64,000 nucleotides of DNA, taken from Leptodactylus fallax (lineage: Eukaryota; Chordata; Amphibia; Anura; Leptodactylidae). The notes below the pieces were generated by a model that was not told where the DNA came from, searched no databases, and saw only the letters and a list, made by a program, of their open reading frames with translations. Location of the stretch: positions 1,624,001-1,688,000 of the forward strand of contig CAMRHE010000134.1 of the NCBI GenBank assembly GCA_947044405.1, written 5' to 3'. The number at the start of each line of letters is the position of its first letter. The stretch's first letter is position 1. The position numbers and the translations under genes are program-made. Shown here in pieces: positions 39,901-55,100 of this stretch.

Positions 39901-42900
39901 AGACTGCAGAGGGAGGAAGAGGCTGACCAGTCGTCTTCTTCTCAGTACGTCAGTGCTGGGGAGGGAGAGACGGTCAAGCGGAGAAAGTCACCGAGTAAAG
40001 TGAGGGCAAAAACATCTGCCCCCCCCCAACGAAGGAACGCAGACTCGACGGCCCTCTAGTGGTAGGTCCCAACCGGTACCAATCCCTCTGTGAGGATGCG
40101 TCGGCCTCAGGGGAGGCTTCAGAGGGAGAGGTGGAGCCGTCAGGGGCTGCTGAGTCTCCCTCCGGGAGGGGCCCCCTGCCCTCTGGGGGGGAGGCTGGCC
40201 TGGAGCCTGGAGGAGGAGATGATGCACCCAGGGCCGAAGTTGGTACTGTCTCTGCGACCACTGTAACTCCTCAGGGAGAAGTTGCGGGGGAGGTCCATCC
40301 CTCCTCTGGCCAAACCACACCGGGGGAGGTGATGGACCAATCCCAATGTAAGAAGAGGACCCGCAAGACGAGGAGAAGTCGCGGGTCCTCTTCAGACTCA
40401 TCTAGGGGTGGTGGTGATAGGAGGAAAGGGGGTGGGAAGCTGAAGGTCATTGAGCTCAATCGGTCTTAATGGCAGTCCCCTCTCCACTGACGCTGGCCAC
40501 CATTAATGTGGCCAGCATTAAGTCTGATACGGCTAGGTTTGCAGCCTTTGATTTTCTTGGCCGGGTTGAAGCTGACATTTTGTTTTTGCAGGAGACCAGG
40601 CTCTGTACTCTATCAGAGATAAACAGAGCAAGGAGGGAGTGGCGCAGGGGGCCCTCCTACTGGTCTCTTGCGGCTGAGCCGTATAGTGGAGTGGCGGTGC
40701 TTTTTACCGCAGAGGTGAAATGCCAGCGACTGATCGAGCTCGAAATGGGAAGGTGCCTAGTCTTAGACGTCTTCATGAAGGGGCAAAGCCTGCGCCTCAT
40801 TAACATCTACGGTCCCCAGACAAAGTGGGACCGTAAAAGCCTCTTTATGAAGATTAAGCCTTTTCTTTTTACGGGCAAACAAGTCATCTTTGGTGGGGAT
40901 TTTAATACCATAACTAGACCCCAAGACCGAGGAGGTACCAGAGATAGACTGCCCTATGATGGCGCCGCGTTAAATAGCATAGTGAGTGAAGCTCGCCTGG
41001 AGGATATCCACATCAGGCATTCCCCAGGTCACCGTGGGTTCACCTTTCAGAGAGGTAGTGTTAGGTCTAGGATAGATAGTTTTTTTTTTTAAGGAGAATT
41101 CCGTCACCACCCCTGTGTCCGTGGTGGAGGTGGAGTTCTCTGATCACTGTCTAATTTTGTTTTCTTTGAATATTTCAGAGACCCTCCGGAGAGGAAGAGG
41201 TTTGTGGAGGCTGAATTCGTCACTCCTTGAGGAGGCAGCTGTAAGACAAGCCTTTGAGGAGTTTCTTCAGGATCAGGTACTATTACTGGGTCTTGAAGGT
41301 ACTAGGTCAGAGTGGTGGGAGATATTCAAAAAAAGGGTGGCGGGATTTTTCCGCCGGCTCTCAAGCCTCAGGTCACTGGACATGTACCGCATGTACAGTG
41401 CACTGAGGAAGAGACTTGAACATCTGGTCTCGACCGGAGGTAGCCAGGAGGATATCTCCGGTGTGAAGGCTTTGCTTAAAAGGTGTCAGTATGATAGGCA
41501 CGCATCTTTGGTTCTTGAGAGGGATTTCGGGAAATACCGCTCGCCCGACCCCTACAGGAACTGTAAGATGTCAGTGACTTGTAAGACAGTAACAGGCCTG
41601 ATTGACAGTACAGGATCCGTGACAAGATCCAGGTCAGGGATCTTGGAGGTCGTCAGGTCCTTCTACTCAAACCTTTTGGCAAAGAAGGAACTGAATCGGG
41701 ATCGGATTTCAGGTTTCTTGGCTGAAGCCATTCCTGAGTCAGCAGAAGACCCTTCTCTTGGTGTTTTGATAGAACCTATAAGGGAAGAGGAAGTCGTCAG
41801 GGCTATTGAGGGTCTTGCCCTCAAGAAGTCACCTGGCCCAGATGGCTTAACATCTGAGTTCTATCGGACCTTTAAAGGAGCTTTGGCTCCCCTCTTGACT
41901 GACGTGCTTAATGAGTGTCTATCCTCGGGCACTCTGCCGAAGTTAATGAGGAGGTCCGCCCTTATAGTTCTGTCAAAGGGTAAGGATCCGAGCCATATTG
42001 AGAACTGGCGGCCCATAGCACTTCTCAATACGGACCGAAAGATTCTGGCGAAGGTACTTTTCAACCGGCTGGTACAGTTTGCGCCCCGGCTCCTCTCGCC
42101 GGCTCAGCACTGCTCTGTTCCCAGTCGTAGCACCTTAAGTGCGGTCCTGAGTGTCAGGGAGGCTGTGGAGCAGAGTAGGGCAGGTCGGTGGAAGGGGTAC
42201 TTGCTGTCCCTAGATCAGGCTAAGGCTTTTGACAGGGTGAATCATGAGTATTTGTGGTCAACTCTCTCAAGGTATGGCCTGCCTGGGGGGTTCATTCAGT
42301 GGCTGCAGACCTTATACGCTGGGGCTGAGTCTTTCCCACTTGTGAATGGTTGGGTTGGTCGTCCTTTTGAGGTGGGGTCGGGCGTCCGACAGGGATGTCC
42401 CTTGAGCCCGCTACTGTATGTGTTCGCCATTGATCCCCTGATTAGACGGATTAATGGTGGGCCGGTGGCGGGAGTCAGGATGGACCTGGAGGGCACTGGC
42501 TCCCCTTTGAGGACAGTAGCTTACGCGGATGATGTCACCGTTCTTGTCTCGTCACGGGAGGAGCTTGAATGGGTGATGTCTGAAGTGGACAGTTACTCGG
42601 AGGCTTCCGGATCAGCTGTAAACAGGAATAAGTGTGGAAGCCTCTGGCTGGGAGGGGGAGAGCCTGGTTTTTCTCTCCCGGACACCCTCCCAGAACCCCA
42701 GGGGTCTGTAAAGATCTTAGGCATCCATTTTGGCCAGGGTGATTACCCACTCCAAAATTGGGAAGGTAGGCTTAAGGATGTCGCCCAGAGAGTTGATTGC
42801 TGGAAGGGTTGGTCTTTGACCCTGAGAGAAAGGGTTCACCTTGCCAAAGCCTTCCTGCTCCCGTTGGTGATCTATCTAGGTAGCGTCTGTGCCTTGCCAG

Positions 42901-45900
42901 AGTCTTGTTGGAGTAGGATCTGTTGCCTGTTCTTCCAACTGTTATGGGGGAACAGGCTCAACCTAATCAGGAGGGAGGTTACATACCGCACAAGGAGGCT
43001 AGGGGGGTTAAATATGGTTAACCCTGTGGTGTTCTTAATGAACACCTTTCTTAAGATCAATTTACCAAACCTCTCCTCCGAGGGGGCTCCTTCGTGGGTA
43101 GCCTCCTGCCAGGGGTGGTTTCGGCCCTTCTTCCAGAAATGGGAGTCAGGAGGGCAAGTGAAAGATCTTCGTGCACCCCATGGATATCTCCCGGCCTATG
43201 CTTCCCTGGTCCTGAAAGTGATTCGTCGGTGGGGTCTGGGGGCGTGGGAGATCAGGACTCAGTCAAGACGTTTTCTTGACGACAAGGTCCTGTTGACCCG
43301 CTTCCAGAAGCCTCTGGCGCTCAAAGATTGCCCAGGAGAAACCTTAGAGGGAGGGTTGCGTTTTCTTAACTCCAAAAGGTTTCCTCGGAAGTTTTGGGAT
43401 CTGACCTGGCGCTGCCTCCTAGGTAAGTTATATGTGAGGGGGAACTTGAAGTACCGGAACTCCGACGAGCGAGGCTGCCCTCGGGAGGAGTGTGGCGACA
43501 TGCTGGAAAGCATGGAGCACTTCCTGGTTCAGTGCCCCTTCAATATAAGGGTTTGCAAATTGGTGGGGACCTCCACCGGTTGGCTGCGGCTGGCTGGCCT
43601 TTCCTATGCCGAGTGGGCCTATGGGGCATTCAAACACCCGGAGGGCAGGGACTGCCAAACACTTTTTGTAGTTAGTGCAGTGGTCAGGTTTCACCTATGG
43701 TCAGCACGGTGTTTAGTATCGACGAGAGGCAAAATCCTCCCGGAGGTGGAGGTGGTTAAAAACATCATGGTAGACCTGGTGAGGGTGCGCTCTCGGAAGT
43801 ACGAGGGGCTGGGAGCAGAAAGGGCTGGTACCCTCTGGAGGGGGTTCACTTTTTCTGTTCCCTGAGGGTTAGATAAGGGATTTAAAGTAGGTTAGTTAGG
43901 TTAGGGCCAGATAGGGATAGGTAGGGCAAGGTTTGCACGAGGGGTGGGGTTTATTATTTTCTGATAGGGAGGGACAGGTAGGGACAGGGTAGGGACAAAA
44001 TGATAGATAGGGATATAGCAGTAGGGCGAGTAGACAGGGATGGGCCTCCTGTGCTCTCTTCCTGGTGGAGGGCTGGCGTGTCACCACATAGGCATTTCTG
44101 TTTTGGAAATCGGATGGAATGGTAAGAGGCTTGAGGATAACCGACCCTAGGCCCATGGGAGGTTCATGGGAGGGAAGGTAATTTAACAGGTTATGTAGGA
44201 TGGTGGGTTTTTGTTACTTGTCTGGTATTTGTTATTTGTTATTGTTGTCGTTCATATGTTGTGTCCATTTTCCCATTTTCCATTTTTCCATATCCCATAT
44301 TCATTTTCTATTGCCATTTTTCATATCCATTTCCATATCCCATATTTCATTTTCCACATTCCATAATTCCATTTGTTTGTTAGTAGTTAAGGGGTTTTTC
44401 AGGGGGGTAGGTTGTTTGGGAGGGGGGTTTCTTTTTGGGGGGTGGAGGGTTTGGTTTATAAGTTTTCGTGTGCCCGGCCTGGCTCTGGACTACGCGGACA
44501 TGGGAGGACATGAGGCGGAGAGCCAGGTTGGGTTTCAGGGGCTTGGTGGTGGGTGGTGCCAGCACCAGGACTATGCGGACATGGGAGGACATGGGGCGTG
44601 GTGCTGGCTGGGTGTGGTGAGGGAAAAAAAAATAAATAAATAAAATAAAATAAAAAAAATAAAAAAAAAAATAATTTTTTTTTTTTTTTTTTTTTTTTTT
44701 AGTAAGTTTCAGTTGGGGATTTTGTTAGTGTTATAAGTTTCCGTTATAAGTTTCCGTTATATGTTTCCATTGTATATTGCTCATTTAGATTTTCTTTTGT
44801 TAGAGTTTTTGACTGACGGATGACTGGAGAAAGACGGGAGAAGAGTGAAAGGCGGAGTGAAAGGCAGAATGGATGGGGCTGGTTCGCGATTTGGTTTTTT
44901 TTTTTTGTCCCGGTGTTTTCTTGTATTTTATTTGTTGATGGTTTTATGCTATGTTTTAGATTTATGTATTGTCTCTGTTTATAGTTTTTATATTGTATTT
45001 TCGTATGTGACAGTGTTTGTGAACTTTTTCTACTTTTCTAATAAAATAGTTCCAATTCCTTCGACAACCTCTTTAAAGGATTTATCCATCTTCCTAATAT
45101 TGATGGCCTGTCCTTAGGATAGGCCATCAATATTACATCTACGATGATACAACAGCCAGGACCTCTGCAGATCAGCTTTTCCAGGACAATGCGGCTACAG
45201 GTAAAGGTAACAATTCTAGGAGCCACGCTGTTCACTTGCCATGCAAGGTGTAGCAGTAGGTTTAGGTAGTGCAGTGGTGCACATGGTATAGTGGGTGAGC
45301 AGCATGGCTCCCGGCATGTTATTACCTTTAGCTGCCCTGTCTCGGTACCGCTGATCTGCAGGGGTTCTGATGGTGGGCCCCTAGAAACTATTCCACTGGT
45401 GGGCCCTAGACTTCCCAGTCCGACACTGTATATAGCCCAGGGTCGTGTGATATACAGTCCATGGTCATGTGCTATATTGTCCATGGTCATGTAATATACA
45501 TACAGTCCATGGTCATGTGATGAGCACACAGGTGCACAGCTCATTATAGTCACAGCACAGTTATCAGACATCTGCCTGGTAACCGTATATCACATGACCA
45601 TGGACTGTATATCACATGACCATGGACTGATTTTTATCCACTGGAAGTAAGCAGAATGAATGACAGCAAGCAGAGATCTAGAAAACTATGAGGAATTGAT
45701 ACAGAAAGTTTATTAGAAAATTGTACAACATTACATTATACAAACAATAACATTGGTCTCTCAATATTGGTCTGAAAGTGGCCAACCTCTTCAATCATAC
45801 ATGGTGTGCGCTTGGAACAGGAGCAGGCCCATAAAATGACCATGCTTATCCAGTTCCTCTGGGGACTTGAGACTGTCCACAAACACAGTCTCTTTATGGA

Positions 45901-48900
45901 CACTGCCGCTAACCTACTTCAGGTCTGGGAACAAATTCAGGGCATATCACTGCCCATTTGCAGCTTGTTCTCCCAAAGCTTATTCATCATGACTAGGTAG
46001 AGTTTGTTCATCGCAGAGAAGCTAAGGATAATACCCTCAAGACAATCAAAGACGATCACTTTGATTTCTCATGGCAGGTCCCCTGGTGCCCCTCTGTACC
46101 TCCTGTCCATAGATGTGGAAAAAGCATTTGACAGAGTACATTGGGGCCTCTCTAATATAGGCGGGCCAGGGGAGTGCCTTTGTAAAAAGATCCTGTTACT
46201 TTATGCATCTTCTATGGCCTGAGTCCAGGTTACCAGACTACTTTTTGATCCCTTTGAGATTCACAATGGGACTTGTCATTATTGACCCCTATACTCTCTA
46301 CTACAGTATATGCCATTATAATGGAACACCTGGAGGCAGTGGCGTAACTAAAATCTTGTGGGCCCCGGTGCAAACTTTTGTCCTGGGCCCCCTACCCCAT
46401 CCCTAGAATGAATTCTTGATAGTGGCGGTTACGGGTGCTGCAGCTATATCTCTGATACTTGAAAGGTATATAGCTTTAGTACCCACAACTGCAGTTATCA
46501 AGAATATGGTGAGTGAGCAGCGCAGCACCCTGCATGTAAACAATACTGAAACAGTATTATGTGCTCCACAGTGGCCCCACACACAGTATTAAGTGCTCTA
46601 CAGTGGCCCCCACGCAGTATTATGTACTCCACAGTGGCCCTCACACAGTATTATGTGCTCCTCAGTGGCCCCCACACAGTACTATGTGCTCCAGAGTGGC
46701 TCCACACAGTATTATGTGCTCCACAGTGGCCCCCACACAGTATTATGTGCTCCACAGTGGCCCCCACACAGTACTATGTGCTCCAGAGTGGCTTTACACA
46801 GTATTATGTGCTCCACAGTGGCCCCCACAAAGTATTATGTGCTCCACAGTGGCCCCAACACAGTATTATGTGCTCCACAGTGGCCCCCACACAGTACTAT
46901 GTGCTGCAAAGTGGCTCCACACAGTATTATGTGCTCCACAGTGGCCCCATCCAGTATTATGTGCTCCACAGTGGCCCCCACACAGTATTATGTGCGCCAC
47001 AGTGGCTCCCACACAGTATTATGTGCTCCACAGTGGCCCCCACACAGTACTATGTGCTCCACAGTGGCCCCCACACAGTTTTATGTGCTCCACAGTGGCC
47101 CCACCACAGAATTATGTGCTCCACAATGGCCCCCACACAGTATTATGTGCTCCACAGTGGCCCCCACTCAGTATTATGTGCTCCACAGTGGGCCCCCACA
47201 CAGTATTATGTGATTCACAGTGGCCCCCACAGAGTATTATATGCCCACAGTGGCCTCCACACAGTATTATGCGCTCCCAAGAGCCCCCCCTCCTCCTAGA
47301 GTCGGTGCTATTATTATACTTTGGGGTCAACTCAGAACCCAGAGTATAATAAGTAGAGGCCCAGGGGAAGTGATTGTAAATAACAAACACTTATACTGAC
47401 CTTACCTCACCTCTCCTGGGCATCCTCGCTCTGTACGTGTGTCTTTAGCATCTTCCTGCATCCTCTTCTGTCTGGCGACTGAGCAGCGCAGCACCCTGCA
47501 TGTAAACAATACTGAAACAGTATTATGTGCTCCACAGTGGCCCCACACACAGTATTAAGTGCTCTACAGTGGCCCCCACACAGTATTATGTACTCCACAA
47601 TGGCCCTCACACAGTATTATGTGCTCCACAGTGGCCCCCACACAGTACTATGTGCTCCAGAGTGGCTCCACACAGTATTATGTGCTCCACAGTGGCCCCC
47701 ACACAGTATTATGTGCTCCACAGTGGCCCACACACAGTACTATGTGCTCCAGAGTGGCTCTACACAGTATTATGTGCTCCACAGTGGCCCCCACACAGTA
47801 TTATGTGCTCCACAGTGGCCCACACACAGTATTATGTGCTCCAGAGTGGCTCTACACAGTATTATGTGCTGAAAAGTGGCTCCACACAGTATTATGTGCT
47901 CCACAGTGGCCCCCACACAGTATTATGTGCTCCACAGTGGCCCCATCCAGTATTATGTGCTCCACAGTGGCCCCCACTCAGTATTATGTGCTCCACAGTG
48001 GCCCCATCCAGTATTATGTGCTCCACAGTGGCCCCCACACAGTACTATGTGCTCCACAGTGGCTCTACACAGTATTATGTGCTCCACAGTGGCCCCCACA
48101 CAGTTTTATGTGCTCCACAGTGGCCCCACCACAGTATTATGTGCTCCACAATGGCCCCCACACAGTATTATGTGCTCCACAGTGGCCCCCACTCAGTATT
48201 ATGTGCTCTACAGTGGGCCCCCACACAGTATTATGTGCTTCACAGTGGCCCCCACAGAGTATTATATGCCCACAGTGGCCTCCACACAGTATTATGAGCT
48301 CCCAAGAGCCCCCCCTCCCTCCTAGAGTCGGTGCTATTATTATACTTTGGGGTCAACTCAGAACCCAGAGTATAATAAGTAGAGGCCCAGGGGAAGTGAT
48401 TGCAAATAACAAACACTTATACTGACCTTACCTCACCTCTCCTGGGCATCCTCGCTCTGTCCGTGTGTCTTTAGCATCTTCCTGCATCCTCTTCTGTCTG
48501 GCGACTGAGGTCTCGCACTCCAGACATCACTGCTGGGGCTTGTGATTGGGCCTCAATGGTCACATGGGGCACGCCGAACATGACGTCATTATGCTGGACC
48601 TCAGTTACCAGCCGGAAGAGACCTGGAGCAGATGCTGAGCCCAGGACAGATGAGTATAAGTAATTTTTTTCATTTTTAGTCACCTTCCAGCCGGGCCACT
48701 TTCCATTAACAATATGTATAGCAGTCGGGGAAAGCCTGGTTCCCTGATCACTATCATGGTAGTCTGGGGCCCCGGCCATTTCCAGCTGGCCGCGGGCCCC
48801 TGTACCCCTCCGGGCCTGGTCACGGTCGCACCCCCTGCGACTGGCTGAATATATTGTTTTTATATTGTGTTGCGTGTATTTTACGGCTTTTTGTATGTTT

Positions 48901-50654
48901 TGCAGCTTCCCTTATGTTTTCCCTCTTTAGTTTATTCCACTGTGTTTGGCTACCCCTCTGTTTTAGAGGGCTTGGAACAGCCCTGGCCAATCGCAGGACA
49001 CTGGGCTGGGGGTGGAGACTGCAAGTTTTCAGAGGATCATTATTCAGTGGTTAGTTGAGTGTGTGCTAGCAGCCTAGTGAGACCTGCTGAGAGTCCTCTG
49101 CAGCCCCGAGGGAAGAAGTAATCCACAGCACTACTGCAGTCTTATACAGCCCCGAGACAGGGAAAAAAGTGTTGTTAGCACCAAAGAGTTAAAAGTGTGC
49201 CAATAATTGGGAAGAAGTTGTGGATCACAGAACTCATCAGCCAGGACCCATTCACATTCAGATATTTGGGCCCCTTGGATTTCATATAATTCTGACCCCA
49301 TAGCCATAGTGGGAGAGACAGAGCCTTAAATGTTATTTTGGAGTGAAGAAAAGGCACCTTTTATCACTATTTTATTCTGCGCATCTCTTGTCCCAAGTCC
49401 GGGAATAGCCATTCCAATGGAAACTACTGCCCCCTTGGGGAAGCTGCATGAGTTATATGGTTATAAGCTGTCACAGTAAGATTTTACCTTGGTTCAACTG
49501 CACCCAGGGCCGGCGTTAGGGGGGGCAAACTGGGCAAATGCCCAGGGTTCCCGCCTCCAAAGGGGCCCCGGGATCCGTAGCAACAGACGTTTGGTCTAAT
49601 GATCCGGATCGAGCCTTACTTACAAGTGTATCGGCGTGCTATGCACGCTACTGTGGATATCTATGATAGAGCAGGGAGCTTTAAAGTCCCTGCTTTGACA
49701 TAGATGACTGAATAGAAGATGGAGCGTGGTGACATCATTACAGCGCGCTCCTGTACCGGACCTGCTCTGGAGTAGCAGGGAGATACTTCAACAGGGGGAT
49801 CATGGTAAGGTGAGTAAGTTTTATTATTTTCCAGAGTAAACATTATTTATAAGGATCTATTGTTAATAAAGCTAGCGGAACTAATAGCCCCCCTCATTAA
49901 TAATAGTTTCCCCAGCCTTATTATTAATAATTACTCCTTATAAATACCCCCCTCCCAATATATATTTATTTATAAGGAGTAACTATTATTTATAAATCTA
50001 TGGGAACCATTATTAATAAGGGAGAGCTATTTATAAGGAATAATTATTAATAATAAGACTGGGGGAACTTTTCTCCCCCCCCCCACTAATGATTAATGAT
50101 TCTTCCCCCCCCCTCAGTATGTGATCCGTCGGGGGTCAACTGTTCTAGCGGCCTCTGGGTGCAAATCCTGATAGACCACATACTGATGACCTGTCCTGTG
50201 CATACAGTGCTGGCCAAAAGTATTGGCACCCCTGCAATTCTGTCAGATAATACTCAATTTCTTCCAGAAAATGATTGCAATCACAAATGCTTTGGTAATA
50301 ATATCTTCATTTAATTTGTCTTCAATGGAAAACCACAAAAAGAATTGTCAAAAAGCCAAATTGGATATAATTCCACACCAAACATAAAAAAGGGGGTGGA
50401 CAAAAGTATTGGCACCCTTTGAAAAATCAGGTGATGCTTCTCTAATTTGTGTAATTAACAGCACCTGTTACTTACCTGTGGCACATAAGAGGTGGTGGCA
50501 ATAACTAAATCACACTTGCAGCCAGTTGAAATGGATTAAAGTTGACTCAACCTCTGTCCTGTGTCCTTGTGTGTACCACATTGAGCATGGAGAAAAGAAA
50601 GAAGACCAAAGAACTGTCTGAGGACTTGAGAAGCAAAATTGTGAGGAAGCATGA

Positions 50655-51617
<963 letters not shown>

Positions 51618-52117
51618 TAGGCTGAGGGTGCCAATACTTTTGTCCGGCCCATTTTTGGAGTATTGTGTAAAATGATCAATGATTTGACTTTTTTTTTCAT
51701 TCTCTTTTGTGTTTTTTCATTGCAAGCAAAATAAAAGAAGATATTATTACCAAAGCATTTTTGATTGCAATCATTTTCTGGAAGAAATTGATTATTATCT
51801 GACAGAATTGCAGGGGTGCCAATACTTTTGGCCAGCACTGTAGGTTATCAGTATAAAAAATCAATTTGGGGTCGAAAAAACCCTTTAATTGATCTGATGT
51901 TTAGTAGGATACAAGTATTGAGTAGTGCACGACTATTGTCTTTGCATCACTATGCAGTATAATGGAGGTAGTCACAGTGTGGAGGTAGTGTACTATTTGG
52001 GCCTAGTACGAGGTATTATTGGTATTAGTGGTCTGTATATTGTGTGTTTTGTTTGGTAATTGTCTGTATAGTGATAATAATTCTCCCCAGTATAGCGGTA
52101 CACACATAGTGGTTTCA

Positions 52118-52157
<40 letters not shown>

Positions 52158-55100
52158 TTTCACATTTGTTTGTATTCTCCTGATCTTTTAAGACTACTAG
52201 TGCATCTCAATAAATTAGAATATCATCAATAAGATATATATATATATATTTTTTAGAATAAAGTGAAACACATATATTATATTGAGTCATTACAAACAGA
52301 GTGAACTTTTTCAAGTGTTTGTTTATGTTAATGTTGATAATTATGGCTTACAGCCAAGGAAAACCAAAACTCATTATCTCAGAAAATTAGAAGAATGAAC
52401 CCAAAACAACTGCAAAGGCTTCCTAAGCGTTTAAAAAGCTCCCTTAGTCTGGTTCAGTAGGCGACACAATCATGGGGAAGACTGCTGACTTGACGGATGT
52501 CCAGAAGGCAGTCATTGACACAATCCACAAGGAGGGTAATTCTGATGATATTCTAATTTATTGAGATGCACTAGTATATCAGTGCCACTGGAAGTGCAGC
52601 ACTGACTTCTGAAGTGACAGACTATGATGGTGTTGTTAGTATGTCAGCATTTGGGGCCCCACTTTTAATTTGCCCAGGGCCACACTATATCTAAAACCAG
52701 CCCTGACTGCACCACTACCTCCTGAGTAATGGAGCTGTATAAATGCTAGCTTGACGCAGAACAATATGCCAATATTTGGTGGTGGCACTATTACATATAT
52801 GCAAAACAATGAGGGATGTAAAAAATGAAGGGCACATTAGACCGTGGACACTGGTTTCCTCACTGGTACAGCAGTGGAGATATTCAGGATAAATCAGGTA
52901 CAAGATTCCTTAATTTGTGAGCAGGGGTTCTAGTGACATGGGACTGCCTGTTGAATCCTAGCTAACTGTAACTACCCTGGATAGCTAAAAGTGCATTCCC
53001 ACAAGCTAGTGGGACAGAGGGACATCTGTACCCCTCCACTCACCTGGTTATTTCCCGAACACAGACTGGCTGTTGTGCAGCTTCCTTTTCTGGTATCCCT
53101 CTTTTGTCTGGACCCAATGACTCACCATTTTCACCCTAGTATTCACTCCAGGAGTGATTACCCATAGTTTCCTACTCTGGGACTCGGCTGGATAAGTATG
53201 CCTTCCTTTTCTTAGAGGTGTGTTTCTCCCACCTGCAGAAAATTATCCATGGCCAGTTGAGTTCCCTGATCAGAACTTTCTTCCTTTCTAATTTCTATCC
53301 TTCGGCCCTGGTAGACTTTGAGCATATTCTTATTAATTCAGTTCCTGCAGTCAGATACATCTCTATGCTAGTCAAACTTTTTCTGTCCCTGCTACACCTG
53401 GGCTATCCATGTTTCATAGACAGATGGAATACTGAGCTTAGACTACTAGGACTTGCATAAAGCATTTGTTGTTTCCTATACGATTGTAGGCCCAAAAAAA
53501 TGTTCATTATTTGTGTCAGAAAACTAGTGTGAATAATGGCTGAAATCTTTAAAATTTTGGTTTTATTAAAGGAAAAACCCCCTTGGGCAGTGGCGTAACT
53601 AAAGTCTTGTGGGCCCTGGTGCAAACTTTTGTCTGGGGCCCCCTACCCCCTCCCTACAGCAAATTCTTGATAGTGACAGTTACGGGGCCCCAAACAGTAT
53701 AAAATGCTCAACAGTGGCCCCAGGTAGAATTATATGCTTGATAGTGGCCCCCACACAGCATTATATGCTCCCCCCACATACAGTATAATATGGTCCACAG
53801 TGGAAGAACACACACTATAATATGCTCCCCACAGTGGCCCCACACAGTATAATATGCTCCACAAAGTGGCCCCACCCTGTATTATATGCTCCCCACAGTG
53901 GTCCCCACCCAGTATTATATGCTTCCCACAGTGGCCCCCACTCAGTATTATATGCTCTACAGTGGCCCTCACACAGTATTATATGCTCTACCTTGGCCCC
54001 CACACAGTATTATATGCTCCCCACAGTGGTCTCCACCCAGTATTATATGCTTCCCACAGTGGCCCCCACTTATAGTATTATATGCTCCACAGTAGCCCCC
54101 ACTCAGTATTATATGCTCCACAGTGGCCCCCACACAGTATTATATGCTCAACAGTGGCCCCCACACAGTATTATATGCTCCACAGTGGCCCCCACACAGT
54201 ATTATATGCTCTACAGTAGTCCCCACCAAGTATTATATACTTCCCACAGTTGCCCCCACCCAGTATTATATTCTCCCCACAGTGGGTCCCACCCAGTATT
54301 ATATGCTCCACAGTGGCCCCCACACGGTAGTATATGCTCCACAGTGGCCCCCACCCAGTATTATATGCTATACAGTGGCCCCCATCCAGTATTATATGCT
54401 CCCAACAGCCCCCTCCACTCCGGTGCTGTTAGGAGACCCCAGAGTATAATAATCGGAGGCCCAGGGAAGGTGATTAAAAATAACAAACTCTCATACTCAC
54501 CTTGCCTTACCTTTCCTTGGCATCCTCGCTCCATCCTGCCATCTTCAGGCCCTCTTCAGACGTCGCTCCTGAGGCCTGTGATTGGGCCTCAGTGGTCATG
54601 TGTGGGCGCACTGATGTCATTACGTGGCCGCGCCCCATGTGACCGCTGGGGCCTAATCACACAGTCATCACACAGTCAATTTCAAAGCAATGAAAGTCTA
54701 TGAGTGTATTCACATCTCTGTTTTTTTTTTTTTTGTTGTTTTTTTTAAACAGACCGTGAATATAGAAAACTGGTGCACCAAGGATGCAAATAAGCAATGA
54801 AAAACAGACTGTTTCATCCTTTTTTCATGGACGTTTCTATCATGGTCGTTTTGGTTGTCAGTAGTTTTTTATTGAAGGGTTTTGTAAATAACAAGCAACA
54901 AAACAACAAGGCCAGATAGGCCACAAATACAAGGAAACAAAGCGGCCAACATGACCAATCATCAAGGGATAGGATATGGTACAGGTAGAATACATAACAC
55001 GCTATACTGCACATATATATGACTGAGCATTAAGAGTAGAAAGATAATCTACATTGGTAAGTATCAAACAATCAGTTTAGACATTGGAATCATAAATGGA